Assembly (NCBI RefSeq): GCF_003970675.1
Contig: NZ_CP034562.1
Coordinates: 2,914,001-2,978,000, forward strand
DNA from: Flammeovirga pectinis
Lineage (GTDB): Bacteria; Bacteroidota; Bacteroidia; Cytophagales; Flammeovirgaceae
Length of the DNA stretch: 64,000 nt
Reading direction: 5' to 3'
This document shows, piece after piece, positions 53,969 through 63,545 of the stretch; the stretch's first letter is position 1; each line of letters begins with the position of its first letter. The notes under the pieces were generated by a model. The model was not told where the DNA came from. It searched no databases and worked only from the letters and a program-made list of their open reading frames with translations. The position numbers were made by a program, and so were the translations under genes.

Positions 53969-54907
53969 ATGGCAAGAGAACACGTAAAAACCCTAATCAT
54001 TGGGTCTGGACCTGCAGGTTACACTGCAGCTATATATGCATCAAGAGCGAATTTAAGCCCAGTTTTATACCAAGGTCCTCAACCTGGTGGACAGTTAACT
54101 ATCACCAATGATGTTGAAAACTTTCCAGGTTATGCAAAAGGAGTAATGGGCCCGCAAATGATGATGGAGTTACAAGAGCAAGCTGGTCGTTTCGGAACAG
54201 ATATCCGTACTGGCTTTGTTACTGGTGTTCAATTCAATGAAAACGGTCCTCACATTGCTACTGTAAATGATGAAATTGAAATCGAAGCTGATTCAGTTAT
54301 CATTTCAACAGGTGCATCTGCAAAATGGTTAGGATTAGAATCAGAAACTCGTTTAAATGGTTCAGGTGTTTCTGCTTGTGCTGTTTGTGATGGTTTCTTT
54401 TACAGAGGTCAAGAAGTTGTTGTTGTTGGTGCAGGAGACTCTGCAGCTGAAGAAGCTCATTATCTTTCTAACTTATGTTCTAAAGTTCACCTTTTAGTAC
54501 GTAGAGACGAAATGAGAGCTTCTAAAATTATGCAAGATAGAGTAATCAAGAAAGACAATATCGAAATCCACTGGAATACAGATACACTTGAAGTTCTTGG
54601 AGAAAGTGAAGTTGAAGGCGTAAAGGTTTTAAATAACAAAACAAATGAAGAAAGTGTAATTAATGTTACAGGATTCTTTGTTGCTATTGGCCACAAACCA
54701 AATACTGATATTTTCAAAGGTCAGTTAGATATGGACAAAGCTGGTTACCTTATCACTAAGCCTGATAGTACTAAAACAAATATCAAAGGTGTTTTTGCTG
54801 CTGGAGATGTTCAAGATACTATTTATAGACAAGCTGTTACTGCTGCCGGTACTGGATGTATGGCCGCTTTAGAAGCTGAACGTTACTTAGTAGAATTAGA
54901 AGATTAA
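53969..54907 (+). CDS. trxB: Thioredoxin-disulfide reductase
   Basis: 312 residues. FAD motif IIGSGPAGYTAAIYASRANL, redox-active CAVC (Cys137, Cys140), NADPH motif VVGAGDSAAEEAHYLSN, and GVFAAGDVQDTIYRQAVTAAGTGCMAAL. It uses NADPH to reduce thioredoxin. It is the last of a possible four-gene set (pdxJ, DeoC-like, htrA, trxB) ending in a strong terminator. Confidence 0.96.
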   Translation: MAREHVKTLIIGSGPAGYTAAIYASRANLSPVLYQGPQPGGQLTITNDVENFPGYAKGVMGPQMMMELQEQAGRFGTDIRTGFVTGVQFNENGPHIATVNDEIEIEADSVIISTGASAKWLGLESETRLNGSGVSACAVCDGFFYRGQEVVVVGAGDSAAEEAHYLSNLCSKVHLLVRRDEMRASKIMQDRVIKKDNIEIHWNTDTLEVLGESEVEGVKVLNNKTNEESVINVTGFFVAIGHKPNTDIFKGQLDMDKAGYLITKPDSTKTNIKGVFAAGDVQDTIYRQAVTAAGTGCMAALEAERYLVELED

Positions 54908-54929
54908 TCTTCTAATTAAAAAATATTTA

Positions 54930-54973
54930 AAAGAGGTGATTATAAATGATTTATAATCACCTCTTTCTTTTTT
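54930..54973 (+). terminator. Terminator after trxB
   Basis: An 18-bp perfect stem (54930-54947 with 54949-54966, core GAGGTGATTATAAAT) with a 1-nt nominal loop and T-run after. Confidence 0.92.
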
Positions 54974-55137
54974 ACCCCACTTAACAGAATTATTAATTAA
55001 TCATTCGTTAAACATCAGAATATATGAGAAAAATGATTGTCTTTCTAGTCATACTTTAGTATTCTTGTAGATTATAAATTAGACAAACAAAACAAGTCCT
55101 ACTTTTTCATAGTTACTACGTGACTGAAACTTAAATT

Positions 55138-56190
55138 ATGTGTTCAAAAAATCAAGTATTTAAACCTACGTTCGTTTACCTGACATTATTTTTTATACTG
55201 CTCAGTTTTTCTCCTTCAGAAGTTGTTGCCCAAGGTTTTTTTAAAAAAATTTTTAAAGGTAAGAACAAGACTGAATCAATTGATAAAAAAGAAATTACCC
55301 CAATTGTTACACTTCCGAAAGATACTTTCACTCTAGAAAATGGAGAAGAAGTTTGCCAACAAGAGGACGCGATCTCTCAGATCCCTGAAAAATACAAACG
55401 TATTGATTTCAATAAAACAGAACAATGCGAAAACCTTGTAGAATTACAACCTGGTCAATTTTGTGACGCCACTTATTTAGACGGCTTTGATTATTATAAA
55501 ACATGGGACAACTGGAATGTCAACCCTTATAATATTTCATCAAATGCATTAAAAGATAGTATTGCGTTACAATTATATACTGAAGGTGATTCTACTGGAT
55601 GGGCTTACCCTCTTTCGAAGAAAGAGAGAGTTACTTCTAAATATGGTTTCCGTAGATGGAGGTTTCACCATGGCATAGACACACACTTATCTATAGGTGA
55701 TTCTATTCATGCAATGTTTGATGGCGTTATTAGAATAGCTAAATACAACAGAAGAGGTTATGGCTACTATGTAATGATTCGTCACAAAAACGGATTAGAA
55801 ACATTATACGGTCACATGAGTCGTTATATTGTTAAAGCAGGGCAAGAAGTTAAAGCAGGAGAAGTTATTGGCTTAGGAGGTAATACTGGACGAAGTACAG
55901 GTCCTCACCTTCATTTTGAAATTCGTTACCAAGGTTATGGTTTCAATCCTCAAGATTTAATTGATTTTGAAAATCATTCATTTGATGTTCCTGCAAATTT
56001 CGATCTAACAGCAAAAAGCTACGAGTTACTAATAGAATCAAAAAAGAGTGTTTATCATAGAATACGAAGCGGTGACTCTCTTTGGAAGATAAGTAGAAGG
56101 TACGGCACATCAATGACAAAAATATGTCGCTTAAATGGTATTTCTAAACGTACTACATTACGTGTTGGTAGAACAATAAGAGTAAGGTAA
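55138..56190 (+). CDS. M23-family peptidase with C-terminal LysM domain
   Basis: 350 residues. A signal sequence (about 10-31, ending VVA-QG) precedes an M23 endopeptidase domain (about 160-270) with zinc motifs HHGIDTHL, YGHM and HLHFEIR, the lysostaphin-type layout. A C-terminal LysM (about 303-350, YHRIRSGDSLWKISRRYGTS, ICRLNGISKRTTLRVG) binds peptidoglycan. It probably cleaves peptide crosslinks in the cell wall or is a divisome activator homologue. All zinc ligands are visible, so it is likely active. Confidence 0.92.
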   Translation: MCSKNQVFKPTFVYLTLFFILLSFSPSEVVAQGFFKKIFKGKNKTESIDKKEITPIVTLPKDTFTLENGEEVCQQEDAISQIPEKYKRIDFNKTEQCENLVELQPGQFCDATYLDGFDYYKTWDNWNVNPYNISSNALKDSIALQLYTEGDSTGWAYPLSKKERVTSKYGFRRWRFHHGIDTHLSIGDSIHAMFDGVIRIAKYNRRGYGYYVMIRHKNGLETLYGHMSRYIVKAGQEVKAGEVIGLGGNTGRSTGPHLHFEIRYQGYGFNPQDLIDFENHSFDVPANFDLTAKSYELLIESKKSVYHRIRSGDSLWKISRRYGTSMTKICRLNGISKRTTLRVGRTIRVR

Positions 56191-56217
56191 GTTATCAAAA
56201 TAACATTTCTGATAAAA

Positions 56218-56257
56218 AAATAGGCTATCTCAATTAACTGAGATAGCCTATTTTTTT
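56218..56257. terminator. Bidirectional terminator
   Basis: A 15-bp perfect stem (AAATAGGCTATCTCA at 56218-56232 with 56239-56253), 6-nt loop, between the peptidase gene (+) and the Ppx/GppA-type gene (-). Confidence 0.9.
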
Positions 56258-57161
56258 ATTGATTAGAAGTGTAACCTCTTTTCTTTACTAAATAGTGAAG
56301 AATTCCATCTTTAAGACCTACACCCGGTACAACAATATTCTTTGCATTAGAAAGCTCCATCACTTTTGTATAAATTTCTGAAGCAGGAATAATTACATCT
56401 GCTCGATCTTCATTTAAACGCAATTTCTTCACTCTCTCTTCAAATGTAAACTCTTTAAGCCATTCCCTTATTTTAATCAACTCTGGTAGGTATGTAGTCT
56501 TATCATCACTTTTCTTTTGTTTTGAAAGACTAAATAATTTATTAATATTTCCTCCTGTACCTAAGGCTATCACTTCCTCATCTCCTGTAAAATACGGAGC
56601 AGATTCAGCTTGATACCATTCCTCAATTATTGAAAACATATTCGCCTGTTCTTCTTCAGATAACTCTCTTACACTACCCATTTGGAAAGACCTTGAAGCT
56701 ACTTTTGTTTTATGCTTATAGATATTTAGTTCTGTGCTACCACCACCAACATCTACATGTAATACATTGCCCATTGGAATAAATGGGTCTAAAGTTAACG
56801 CTATCATTTCGGCTTCTGTTTTACCTTCAATGATATCAATTTTAAGTCCTTCCTTATAATATATCCTTTCAACAACTTCTTTTCCATTACTTGCTTCTCG
56901 CATAGCAGAAGTTGCACAGGCTATATAATCATCAACCTCGTATAAATCTAACAAAGTAGAAAACACTTTCATTAATTTAACCAACTTCTCTTCTGTTGGC
57001 CTTAAAATTTTTCCAGCACTAAATACGTCTTTCCCTAATCTTAAAGGGAAACGCATATAATCTAGTTTTTTAAAAACAACCTCATCAGCTTTACCAGGGT
57101 GAGTTGTTACCACTTGGAAACGAATGGCATTAGAACCAATATCAATAGATGCTAATCTCAA
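56256..57161 (-). CDS. Ppx/GppA-family phosphatase
   Basis: 301 residues of the ASKHA fold: RLASIDIGSNAIRFQV (first phosphate loop), ATSAMREASNG, VLHVDVGGGSTELNIY (second loop) and IALGTGGNINKL. It hydrolyses inorganic polyphosphate or the gamma phosphate of pppGpp; members of this short type lack the C-terminal HD region of long Ppx. The two activities cannot be told apart here. It lies downstream of amtB on the same strand, but a terminator separates them. Confidence 0.9.
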   Translation of the reverse strand: MRLASIDIGSNAIRFQVVTTHPGKADEVVFKKLDYMRFPLRLGKDVFSAGKILRPTEEKLVKLMKVFSTLLDLYEVDDYIACATSAMREASNGKEVVERIYYKEGLKIDIIEGKTEAEMIALTLDPFIPMGNVLHVDVGGGSTELNIYKHKTKVASRSFQMGSVRELSEEEQANMFSIIEEWYQAESAPYFTGDEEVIALGTGGNINKLFSLSKQKKSDDKTTYLPELIKIREWLKEFTFEERVKKLRLNEDRADVIIPASEIYTKVMELSNAKNIVVPGVGLKDGILHYLVKKRGYTSNQ

Positions 57162-57240
57162 AATGTAGTTATTTATGAAGTACTCTTATTTTTTTCATTA
57201 TCAATTTACAAAATATGAGATACGAAGCAATAGAAACAAA

Positions 57241-57274
57241 AAAAAGAGATACCACCAAAGTAGTATCTCTTTTT
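57241..57274 (-). terminator. Terminator of amtB
   Basis: A 12-bp perfect stem (AAAAAGAGATAC at 57241-57252 with 57263-57274), 10-nt loop, T-run on the minus strand, 22 nt after the stop. Confidence 0.88.
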
Positions 57275-57295
57275 ATATTTTTATTTAATCTATGA

Positions 57296-58609
57296 TTACA
57301 TAGACTCAAATGATTTTTCTCCGTGAATTGACTCATCCATACCGTCTGACTCAATTTTAGCATCTACACGACCACCTGCAGTAAGAAGTGTACTCAACTT
57401 AAAGATTATTGCTGAAGCAATACCAGAATATATGATAGTTACTACAACTGCTTTTAATTGAATTAAAACTTGACCTGGGTTACCGTAAAGTAAACCTGCT
57501 GCTCCATTAACTTCTGGGTTTGCAAAAACACCAGTTAAAACAGCTCCAACAATACCAACTAGACCGTGAATACCAAATACATCAAGTGTATCATCATATC
57601 CAATTGCCTTTTTTAATTTAACAACACCATAAAAACCAACAATACCTGAAATTGCACCTATTGCTAATGCTCCAGATACATCTACATAACCAGAAGCTGG
57701 AGTAATACCAACTAAACCTGAAATTACACCTGATGCTGAACCTAATAAAGTTGGTTTCTTCTCGTCTGTTAACCATTCTATTAATAACCAAGCCATACCA
57801 CCTGCTGCTGCTGCTACGTTAGTTACTAACATTGCATTTGCCGCAACAAAATCAGCGGCTAATTGGCTACCACCGTTAAAACCAAACCATCCAAACCATA
57901 GTAAAGCACTACCTAATACCATTAATTTAATTGATGAAGGTTTGTTAGAACGTTCTTCTTTATGACCTAATCTTGTTCCTAACATTAAAGCTAAAACAAG
58001 ACCTGAAACACCTGCGTTAATATGAATTACAGTACCTCCAGCAAAATCTAATTCGCCATCAGTGCTTAAGAAGCCACCGCCCCATACCCAGTGAGCAATT
58101 GGAGAGTAAACTAAAGCGACCCATAATGAAGAAAAGATAATCCATGTAGAGTATTTTACTCTTTCTATAATAGAACCACTTACAAGTGCAACTGCAATTG
58201 CTGCAAATGTACCTTGGAACATAATAAATAAAATTCTAGGAATAGTACCTGCAACATCTGTAATTTTTACATCTGCTAATAAGAAAGAACTAAAATCTCC
58301 GATATAAGCGTTTCCTTTTCCAAAAGCTAAGCTATAACCAATAATTACCCATACTAGAGTACCAGTACAGAATGCTGTATAACTCATACCAATTGTGTTT
58401 AGTACAGTTTTACGTTGTGCTAAACCACCATAGAATAAAGTTAATCCTGCAGGCGTCATTAACATAACCATTGCAGTAGCAATTAACATCCAAGCAGTAT
58501 CACCTGAATTGATTGTTGCTGTTTCTTGTGAAAAACCCAATGAGGGCAGTAACAATATAGAAAGTAGTAAGATGATACTTTTGAAGTATCCTTTTTTAAT
58601 AGAAATCAT
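57296..58609 (-). CDS. amtB: Ammonium transporter
   Basis: 437 residues with a signal-peptide-like N-terminus and about eleven helices. DTAWMLIATAMVMLMTPAGLTLFYGGL, GGGFLSTDGELDFAGGTVIHINAG, GFNGGSQLAAD and FGIHGLVGIVGAVLTGVFA are Amt motifs; the twin-His pore residues lie in VIHINAG and GIHGLVG. It conducts ammonia/ammonium. In many bacteria glnK follows amtB; here it does not. Its promoter is at 58654-58686. Confidence 0.94.
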   Translation of the reverse strand: MISIKKGYFKSIILLLSILLLPSLGFSQETATINSGDTAWMLIATAMVMLMTPAGLTLFYGGLAQRKTVLNTIGMSYTAFCTGTLVWVIIGYSLAFGKGNAYIGDFSSFLLADVKITDVAGTIPRILFIMFQGTFAAIAVALVSGSIIERVKYSTWIIFSSLWVALVYSPIAHWVWGGGFLSTDGELDFAGGTVIHINAGVSGLVLALMLGTRLGHKEERSNKPSSIKLMVLGSALLWFGWFGFNGGSQLAADFVAANAMLVTNVAAAAGGMAWLLIEWLTDEKKPTLLGSASGVISGLVGITPASGYVDVSGALAIGAISGIVGFYGVVKLKKAIGYDDTLDVFGIHGLVGIVGAVLTGVFANPEVNGAAGLLYGNPGQVLIQLKAVVVTIIYSGIASAIIFKLSTLLTAGGRVDAKIESDGMDESIHGEKSFESM

Positions 58610-58653
58610 AATTAATATAGGTGAATGTGAGTATTTTTATCAATCTGATGCCT

Positions 58654-58686
58654 CAAATTTAAAGAATTCGTAACCATATAAACAAA
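58654..58686 (-). promoter_or_regulatory. Promoter of amtB
   Basis: On the minus strand TTTG (58686-58683), a 21-bp spacer, and TAAATTTG (58661-58654), a close fit to the Bacteroidota consensus, 45 nt before the start codon. The rest of the 320-nt region to 58929 holds only the pdxH terminator at 58873-58910. Confidence 0.65.
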
Positions 58687-58872
58687 TTATTATCATTTTT
58701 TTATTCAATACACGCTTAGATTACACACTAAACAAATCATAATAACATGTTTTTATATAAAAATTGGGTTATTTTAAAACCAAGAAGTACCTAAAAATGA
58801 AATAAATCACACAAAACACTTAAAATTTAATCTTCCATCTCTAAAATTTCACGGAAATTGATTTTTACATAA

Positions 58873-58910
58873 AAAAAAGCGACCGATTTCCATGAAAATC
58901 AGTCGCTTTT
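58873..58910 (-). terminator. Terminator of pdxH
   Basis: A 9-bp outer stem (AAAAGCGAC at 58875-58883 with 58902-58910) and an imperfect inner stem, with T-run on the minus strand. Confidence 0.8.
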
Positions 58911-58929
58911 AAGAAAAAGGGTGTATTTA

Positions 58930-59571
58930 TTAAGGTGCTAACCTCGATTTCCCCCAATTTCCATCTTCATCTCTTAAATATTGTATTCGATCATGCAACC
59001 TAGAAGGTCTCCCTTGCCAAAATTCAATTCGAGTTGGAGAAATAGCAAAGCCACCCCAATGTGGAGGACGAGGTACATGAGTAATATATTTTGCTGCATA
59101 TTTTGCAAATCGGGCAACAATAATACTTTTAGATAAAATCTCAGTACTTTGTTCTGATGCCCATGCCCCTACTTTACTTTTATAAGGTCTACTCTCAAAA
59201 TAGGTATCTGATGTTTCTTCTGAAACCTTTTCAACAGTTCCTTCTATACAGACTTGTCTTTCTAATTCTGGCCAGAAGAAATTTAATGCTGCTTTTTGTG
59301 TTTCCTGTAGTGCTTTTCCTTTTCTACTATTATAATTAGTATAGAACACAAAAGCTTCCTCTTCAACTCCTTTTAGTAAAACTGTTCTAGAAGATATACT
59401 ACCTTCTTTAGACACTGTCGCTACATTAACAGCGGTTGGTTCTAATGCATCTGCATTAATTGCCTCTTCTAACCATATCTCGAACTGGCGAATAGGGTTT
59501 TCTAAAACATCCGATTCACTTAAACTTTTTTTAGAATAGTCTTCACGGATATCCGCTATCTTAGATTTCAT
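58930..59571 (-). CDS. pdxH: Pyridoxamine 5'-phosphate oxidase
   Basis: 213 residues. [29 protein letters not shown] is the FMN-binding region, [17 protein letters not shown] follows, and [28 protein letters not shown] is the signature near the C-terminus, ending RLAP. It oxidises pyridoxine or pyridoxamine phosphate to PLP with FMN and oxygen. It starts 7 nt after the stop of the FAD-dependent dehydrogenase gene and is co-transcribed with it. With pdxJ in the window it forms part of the DXP-dependent B6 route. Confidence 0.95.
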   Translation of the reverse strand: MKSKIADIREDYSKKSLSESDVLENPIRQFEIWLEEAINADALEPTAVNVATVSKEGSISSRTVLLKGVEEEAFVFYTNYNSRKGKALQETQKAALNFFWPELERQVCIEGTVEKVSEETSDTYFESRPYKSKVGAWASEQSTEILSKSIIVARFAKYAAKYITHVPRPPHWGGFAISPTRIEFWQGRPSRLHDRIQYLRDEDGNWGKSRLAP

Positions 59572-59578
59572 ACTCCTA

Positions 59579-61180
59579 TTATTTTATTGTTGTATCTGAA
59601 ACCCCACAATATAATGAGGCGATTCTGTTTGCACATAATTCTCCATCCATTGCTGCAGATGCTATTCCGCCTGCATAACCTGCACCTTCACCACATGGAA
59701 ATAAACGTTTCAATTCCAAATGCTCACATGTTTCTTTATCTCTTGGTATTCTAACAGGAGATGAAGTTCTACTTTCTACTCCTACAATTTGAGCTTCGTT
59801 AGATAAGTATCCTTTCATCTTTTTACCAAAATCTTTAAACCCAAAACGTAATCTATGTGCTATTGCTTCAGGCAAAACATCTCGCATATCTACTGATAAC
59901 AATCCAGGTTGATAAGATGTTTCGTTTAATTTAGAAGACACTTTATTCTGAGTAAAATCAACTAATCTCTGAGCTGGTGCCACTTGAGTTCCTCCAGCTA
60001 CTTTACAAGCTTGCTTTTCTACTTCTGCCTGAAATTCCATTCCAGCAAGTGCACCATACTTTTCTATGTAATCTTTAAAATCTTCATCATCTACACTTAC
60101 TACAATACCTGAGTTTGAAAAATGAGAATCTCTTCTTGAAGGTGACATACCATTTACTACTACCTCTCCAGGAGCAGTTGCAGAAGGTACAATAAAACCA
60201 CCAGGGCACATACAAAAAGAGAATACTCCTTTTTTATCACCTTGATAATCCACTTGAGAGACTAAAGAATAAGCTGCAGCAGGTAAGTACTCTCCTCTAT
60301 CTCTAGAGCTCATATGATATTGAATATTATCAATTAAACCTTGAGGATGCTCTACACGAACTCCTAAAGCGAATGGTTTCCTCTCTATAAGTACTTTCTT
60401 TTTATCTAGTAATCTGAAAATATCTCTAGCTGAATGACCCGTTGCTAATAAAACCGCTTCACCTTCTATCTGATCACCTTTTTGAGTAATTACTCCTTTT
60501 ATTTCATTACTCTCTATAATAAGGTCTTCTACTCTTGTCTCAAAATGCACCTCACCACCTGCATTCAAAATACTTTCACGCATTTCCGCAATTACTTTAG
60601 GTAACTTATTAGTACCTATATGTGGGTGAGCGTCAACTAATATTTCTTCTGAAGCTGAATGAGCTACAAAAATCTCACAAATTCTTCTAAAATCACCTCT
60701 TTTCTTTGAACGCGTATACAATTTCCCATCAGAATAGGTACCTGCTCCACCTTCTCCAAAGCAATAGTTAGAATCTTCGTTAACTATATTATTCTTATTA
60801 ATATTAGCAAGGTCTCTTCTTCGTTTTTGTACATCATTTCCTCTTTCAATAACAATCGGTTTTATACCTAATTCTATTAATCGAAGTGCTGCAAACAAAC
60901 CTCCAGGACCAGCTCCTACAATAACTACTCTTTTCGCATTTGCTACATTTGGATAGTCTTTATTATAACTTATAGATAAAGTTGGCTTCTCATCAACAAA
61001 TATTTCAGCTTCTACGTTTACTTTGATTTTCTTTTTCCGAGCATCAATAGAACGTCTTGTCATTCTCACAGTAACATTCTCTGCATCTTCTAGATGTTCT
61101 TTTTTTACTATAAAAGATCTAAAGTTATCTTCATCAAAAGCTACATTTGGAGAGACGACGTATTGTGAAACTTTCTTCAT
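59579..61180 (-). CDS. FAD-dependent dehydrogenase of the NAD(FAD)-utilising family
   Basis: 533 residues. An N-terminal region of about 85 residues ([23 protein letters not shown]) comes before a Rossmann motif [30 protein letters not shown]. The [17 protein letters not shown] segment and [15 protein letters not shown] are typical of this poorly characterised family; [20 protein letters not shown] is the C-terminal FAD contact. Substrate unknown. It leads the operon with pdxH, which hints at a link to flavin or B6 metabolism but nothing firmer. Confidence 0.86.
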   Translation of the reverse strand: MKKVSQYVVSPNVAFDEDNFRSFIVKKEHLEDAENVTVRMTRRSIDARKKKIKVNVEAEIFVDEKPTLSISYNKDYPNVANAKRVVIVGAGPGGLFAALRLIELGIKPIVIERGNDVQKRRRDLANINKNNIVNEDSNYCFGEGGAGTYSDGKLYTRSKKRGDFRRICEIFVAHSASEEILVDAHPHIGTNKLPKVIAEMRESILNAGGEVHFETRVEDLIIESNEIKGVITQKGDQIEGEAVLLATGHSARDIFRLLDKKKVLIERKPFALGVRVEHPQGLIDNIQYHMSSRDRGEYLPAAAYSLVSQVDYQGDKKGVFSFCMCPGGFIVPSATAPGEVVVNGMSPSRRDSHFSNSGIVVSVDDEDFKDYIEKYGALAGMEFQAEVEKQACKVAGGTQVAPAQRLVDFTQNKVSSKLNETSYQPGLLSVDMRDVLPEAIAHRLRFGFKDFGKKMKGYLSNEAQIVGVESRTSSPVRIPRDKETCEHLELKRLFPCGEGAGYAGGIASAAMDGELCANRIASLYCGVSDTTIK

Positions 61181-61267
61181 GAAAGGTGGTTTTTAAGATT
61201 TATAAAACTATATGCTACAAAATTAACTAAAGAGCTGATACGAAGTAACGCACAAAATATCATTAAC

Positions 61268-61301
61268 AAAAAAAGCAGACAACATTTAAGTTATCTGCTT
61301 T
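61268..61301 (-). terminator. Terminator of the coiled-coil lipoprotein gene
   Basis: Stem AAAGCAGA (61272-61279) with 61294-61301, plus inner AAC/GTT pairs across a one-base mismatch, T-run on the minus strand, about 24 nt after the stop. Confidence 0.78.
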
Positions 61302-61324
61302 CATTTTAATAAGTAAAGCTAAAA

Positions 61325-62086
61325 TTAATCTAACTTTTCTGATAATTCTTGTACTTTATCGTAGGCATCTTTTCTACCTGCTTCAAAAGATTTTTTATAC
61401 AACTCAAGTGCTTCACCTAAAGTTGCTTTCTTTTTTCTTGGAGCTAATTTAGTTCTATTTGCAGCTTCTTCTAAAGCTTCAGCTTGTGCAAAAAATGCAT
61501 CTGCCTCTGTCTTTTTAGCTTGAACCATTAACTCTTGAATTCTATTATCTAACAACGCTAATTCTTCTTTCTTCTTTTGAATTTGAATTTCTTTATCAGA
61601 AAGTTCTTTAGCTTGTAAGTCGACTGTTTTGATCAAAGCTTTATTTTCTGATCTAAACTTCTCAACCTGTCCTTTTAAATCATCAATTTCTTGTGTTTTC
61701 TGATCTAATTGTTGTCTTAATTTTCTTATAGTATTGGCATAAGCACTATTTTTAGCATTTGATTTTGCTAAACTAGCTTCCATTTGCTCCATACGGTTTT
61801 CAGATTCTTTCATATAAGCGTCGATTGCTCTAATCTTTTCCTCATATGTTTTGCCTGAAATTCCTTTTTCCATATCAATGTATAATAAATTTCTTGATAC
61901 ATCAATTGAATCTATAAGTGCTCCAACTTCATCTAAAGTTTGTGCAGCAGCTTCCGCTCTTGCTAAATCTTCTTGAAGTTTTTCGTTTGTTTGTTTTAAT
62001 TGTTCGTTTTCTTCCTTCATTCCGCATGATGTAAGTAACATAGTACTTACTGCAGTAGTAATTAAAAATGAAGAAAGTTTTTTCAT
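61325..62086 (-). CDS. Coiled-coil lipoprotein
   Basis: 253 residues. Lipoprotein signal with lipobox LLTSC (MKKLSSFLITTAVSTMLLTSCG). Most of the mature protein is a long coiled coil (about 27-185), in two blocks separated near residue 70 by GALIDSIDVSRNLLYIDMEKG. The last 70 residues (AFFAQAEALEEAANRTKLAPRKKKATLGEALELYKKSFEAGRKDAYDKV) look like one TPR-like helical pair. The ATG at 62086 was chosen; upstream starts at 62158 (TTG) and 62098 (ATG) leave extra residues before the signal. Function unknown; it may span the periplasm as a spacer or stator. Confidence 0.78.
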   Translation of the reverse strand: MKKLSSFLITTAVSTMLLTSCGMKEENEQLKQTNEKLQEDLARAEAAAQTLDEVGALIDSIDVSRNLLYIDMEKGISGKTYEEKIRAIDAYMKESENRMEQMEASLAKSNAKNSAYANTIRKLRQQLDQKTQEIDDLKGQVEKFRSENKALIKTVDLQAKELSDKEIQIQKKKEELALLDNRIQELMVQAKKTEADAFFAQAEALEEAANRTKLAPRKKKATLGEALELYKKSFEAGRKDAYDKVQELSEKLD

Positions 62087-62246
62087 CGTAATATACATAT
62101 CTCGGATCAGTTGTTTTAAATCTTTAGACGCTGTAAAAGTAAATGTTTTAATATACAATCAAAAACTGTCTACATCGTAATCTATTTAAATACGAAAAAC
62201 GTACCATAAAAAACATATTATTCACATTTTTTGCATTTTTAATATA

Positions 62247-62254
62247 TATATTTG
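62247..62254 (+). promoter_or_regulatory. Possible -7 element of the polysaccharide locus
   Basis: TATATTTG matches TAnnTTTG and lies 92 nt before the glycosyltransferase ATG at 62346. No TTG at the ideal distance. Confidence 0.35.
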
Positions 62255-62345
62255 CAATAAATAAATTTAAGCAAGCTAGTTCATTACTCATAATAATTCT
62301 AAAATTCATTGTCCGTAATAACGAATTAATTGTTTTCAATATTAT

Positions 62346-63545
62346 ATGACGAAATCATATACTAAAAAAATTAAGATACTCCGTATTATTGCTCGCCTTA
62401 ATGTTGGAGGGCCAGCGATTCATACTATCCTATTATCAGAAAAAATAAATAACGATAAATATTCTACTAAGCTAGTGGCCGGACCGGTACCTAGTAATGA
62501 AGGAGACATGAGTTATTTAGCTGATGAAAAAGATGTAACGGTTTCTTATTTAAATAATTTGCAAAGAGAGTTATCTCCTAAAGATGATCTTAAAGCACTT
62601 TCTGAGTTGCTTTCTATCATTAAAAAGTTCCAACCAGATATCATTCATACTCATACTGCAAAAGCAGGGTTTATTGGGAGAGGTGCGGCTATTTTATATA
62701 ATTCTTTCAGAAAAAATAAAGTAAAAACAATCCACACTTTTCATGGCCATGTTTTCCATGGTTATTTCTCTCCACTAAAAACAAAGTTATTTTTAAATAT
62801 CGAAAGAGCTTTAGCTAAACATACAGATACAATAATAACCATCACAAATAGGCAACAAGAAGAAATTTTAGCATTGGGTATTGGAAAAAAAGAACAACAC
62901 CGAATGATTCCGCTTGGCTTAGACCTTGAACGATTTTATATAAATAAGAATACATCTTTCTTACATACAACATATTCTATACCTTCTGAAAAGAAATTAA
63001 TTGGAATTGTAGCAAGATTTACACAGATAAAGAACTTAAAAATGTTTATCCGCGTTGCAAACATTATGTATCAGAAAGATAAGAACTTACACTTTTTTAT
63101 GATCGGCGATGGTGAAGATAGAGATATGCTTGAAGCTTACACAAATGAGACAATGGCTAGTTCATATATCACATTTACAGGCTTTTTAAAGAATTTACCA
63201 GACATTTATTCAAGTTTGGATTTAGTTTTGCTTACTTCTAACAACGAAGGCTCTCCTGTTTCTATTATTGAAGCTATGACGAGTGGTACTTCTGTTGTTT
63301 CTACATCTGTTGGAGGTGTTCCAGACCTATTTACCAAATATGGAAATAAATTTTTAGTTAATCCAGATGATGATGTTGCTATGGCTAATGCAGCATCTGA
63401 AATTTTATTACCTCATAATAATCAGCTATTTATTGAAGAACATCAAGGTGCGACCTATTCTAAATACAATTTTAATAGGCTTGTTGATGATCTCATGAAT
63501 ACTTATAAAGAATTAACACATGAATCTATCTACGTTACTGCTTAG
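62346..63545 (+). CDS. Family-4 glycosyltransferase
   Basis: 399 residues of the GT-B fold. The N-terminal half carries ARLNVGGPAIHTILLSEKI; the C-terminal Rossmann half has IGIVARFTQIKNL and the nucleotide-sugar motif NNEGSPVSIIEAMTSGTSVVSTSVGGVPDL with the E-x7-E pattern of GT4 retaining enzymes. It transfers a sugar during surface polysaccharide or lipopolysaccharide assembly; donor and acceptor are unknown. The next gene, a WecA/MraY-family transferase, begins inside its 3' end (26-nt overlap), so the two are translationally linked. Confidence 0.92.
   Translation: MTKSYTKKIKILRIIARLNVGGPAIHTILLSEKINNDKYSTKLVAGPVPSNEGDMSYLADEKDVTVSYLNNLQRELSPKDDLKALSELLSIIKKFQPDIIHTHTAKAGFIGRGAAILYNSFRKNKVKTIHTFHGHVFHGYFSPLKTKLFLNIERALAKHTDTIITITNRQQEEILALGIGKKEQHRMIPLGLDLERFYINKNTSFLHTTYSIPSEKKLIGIVARFTQIKNLKMFIRVANIMYQKDKNLHFFMIGDGEDRDMLEAYTNETMASSYITFTGFLKNLPDIYSSLDLVLLTSNNEGSPVSIIEAMTSGTSVVSTSVGGVPDLFTKYGNKFLVNPDDDVAMANAASEILLPHNNQLFIEEHQGATYSKYNFNRLVDDLMNTYKELTHESIYVTA

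Noticed and set aside
57169-57363. 64-residue minus-strand frame over the end of amtB
   Set aside because: It overlaps the amtB C-terminus in another frame and covers its terminator.
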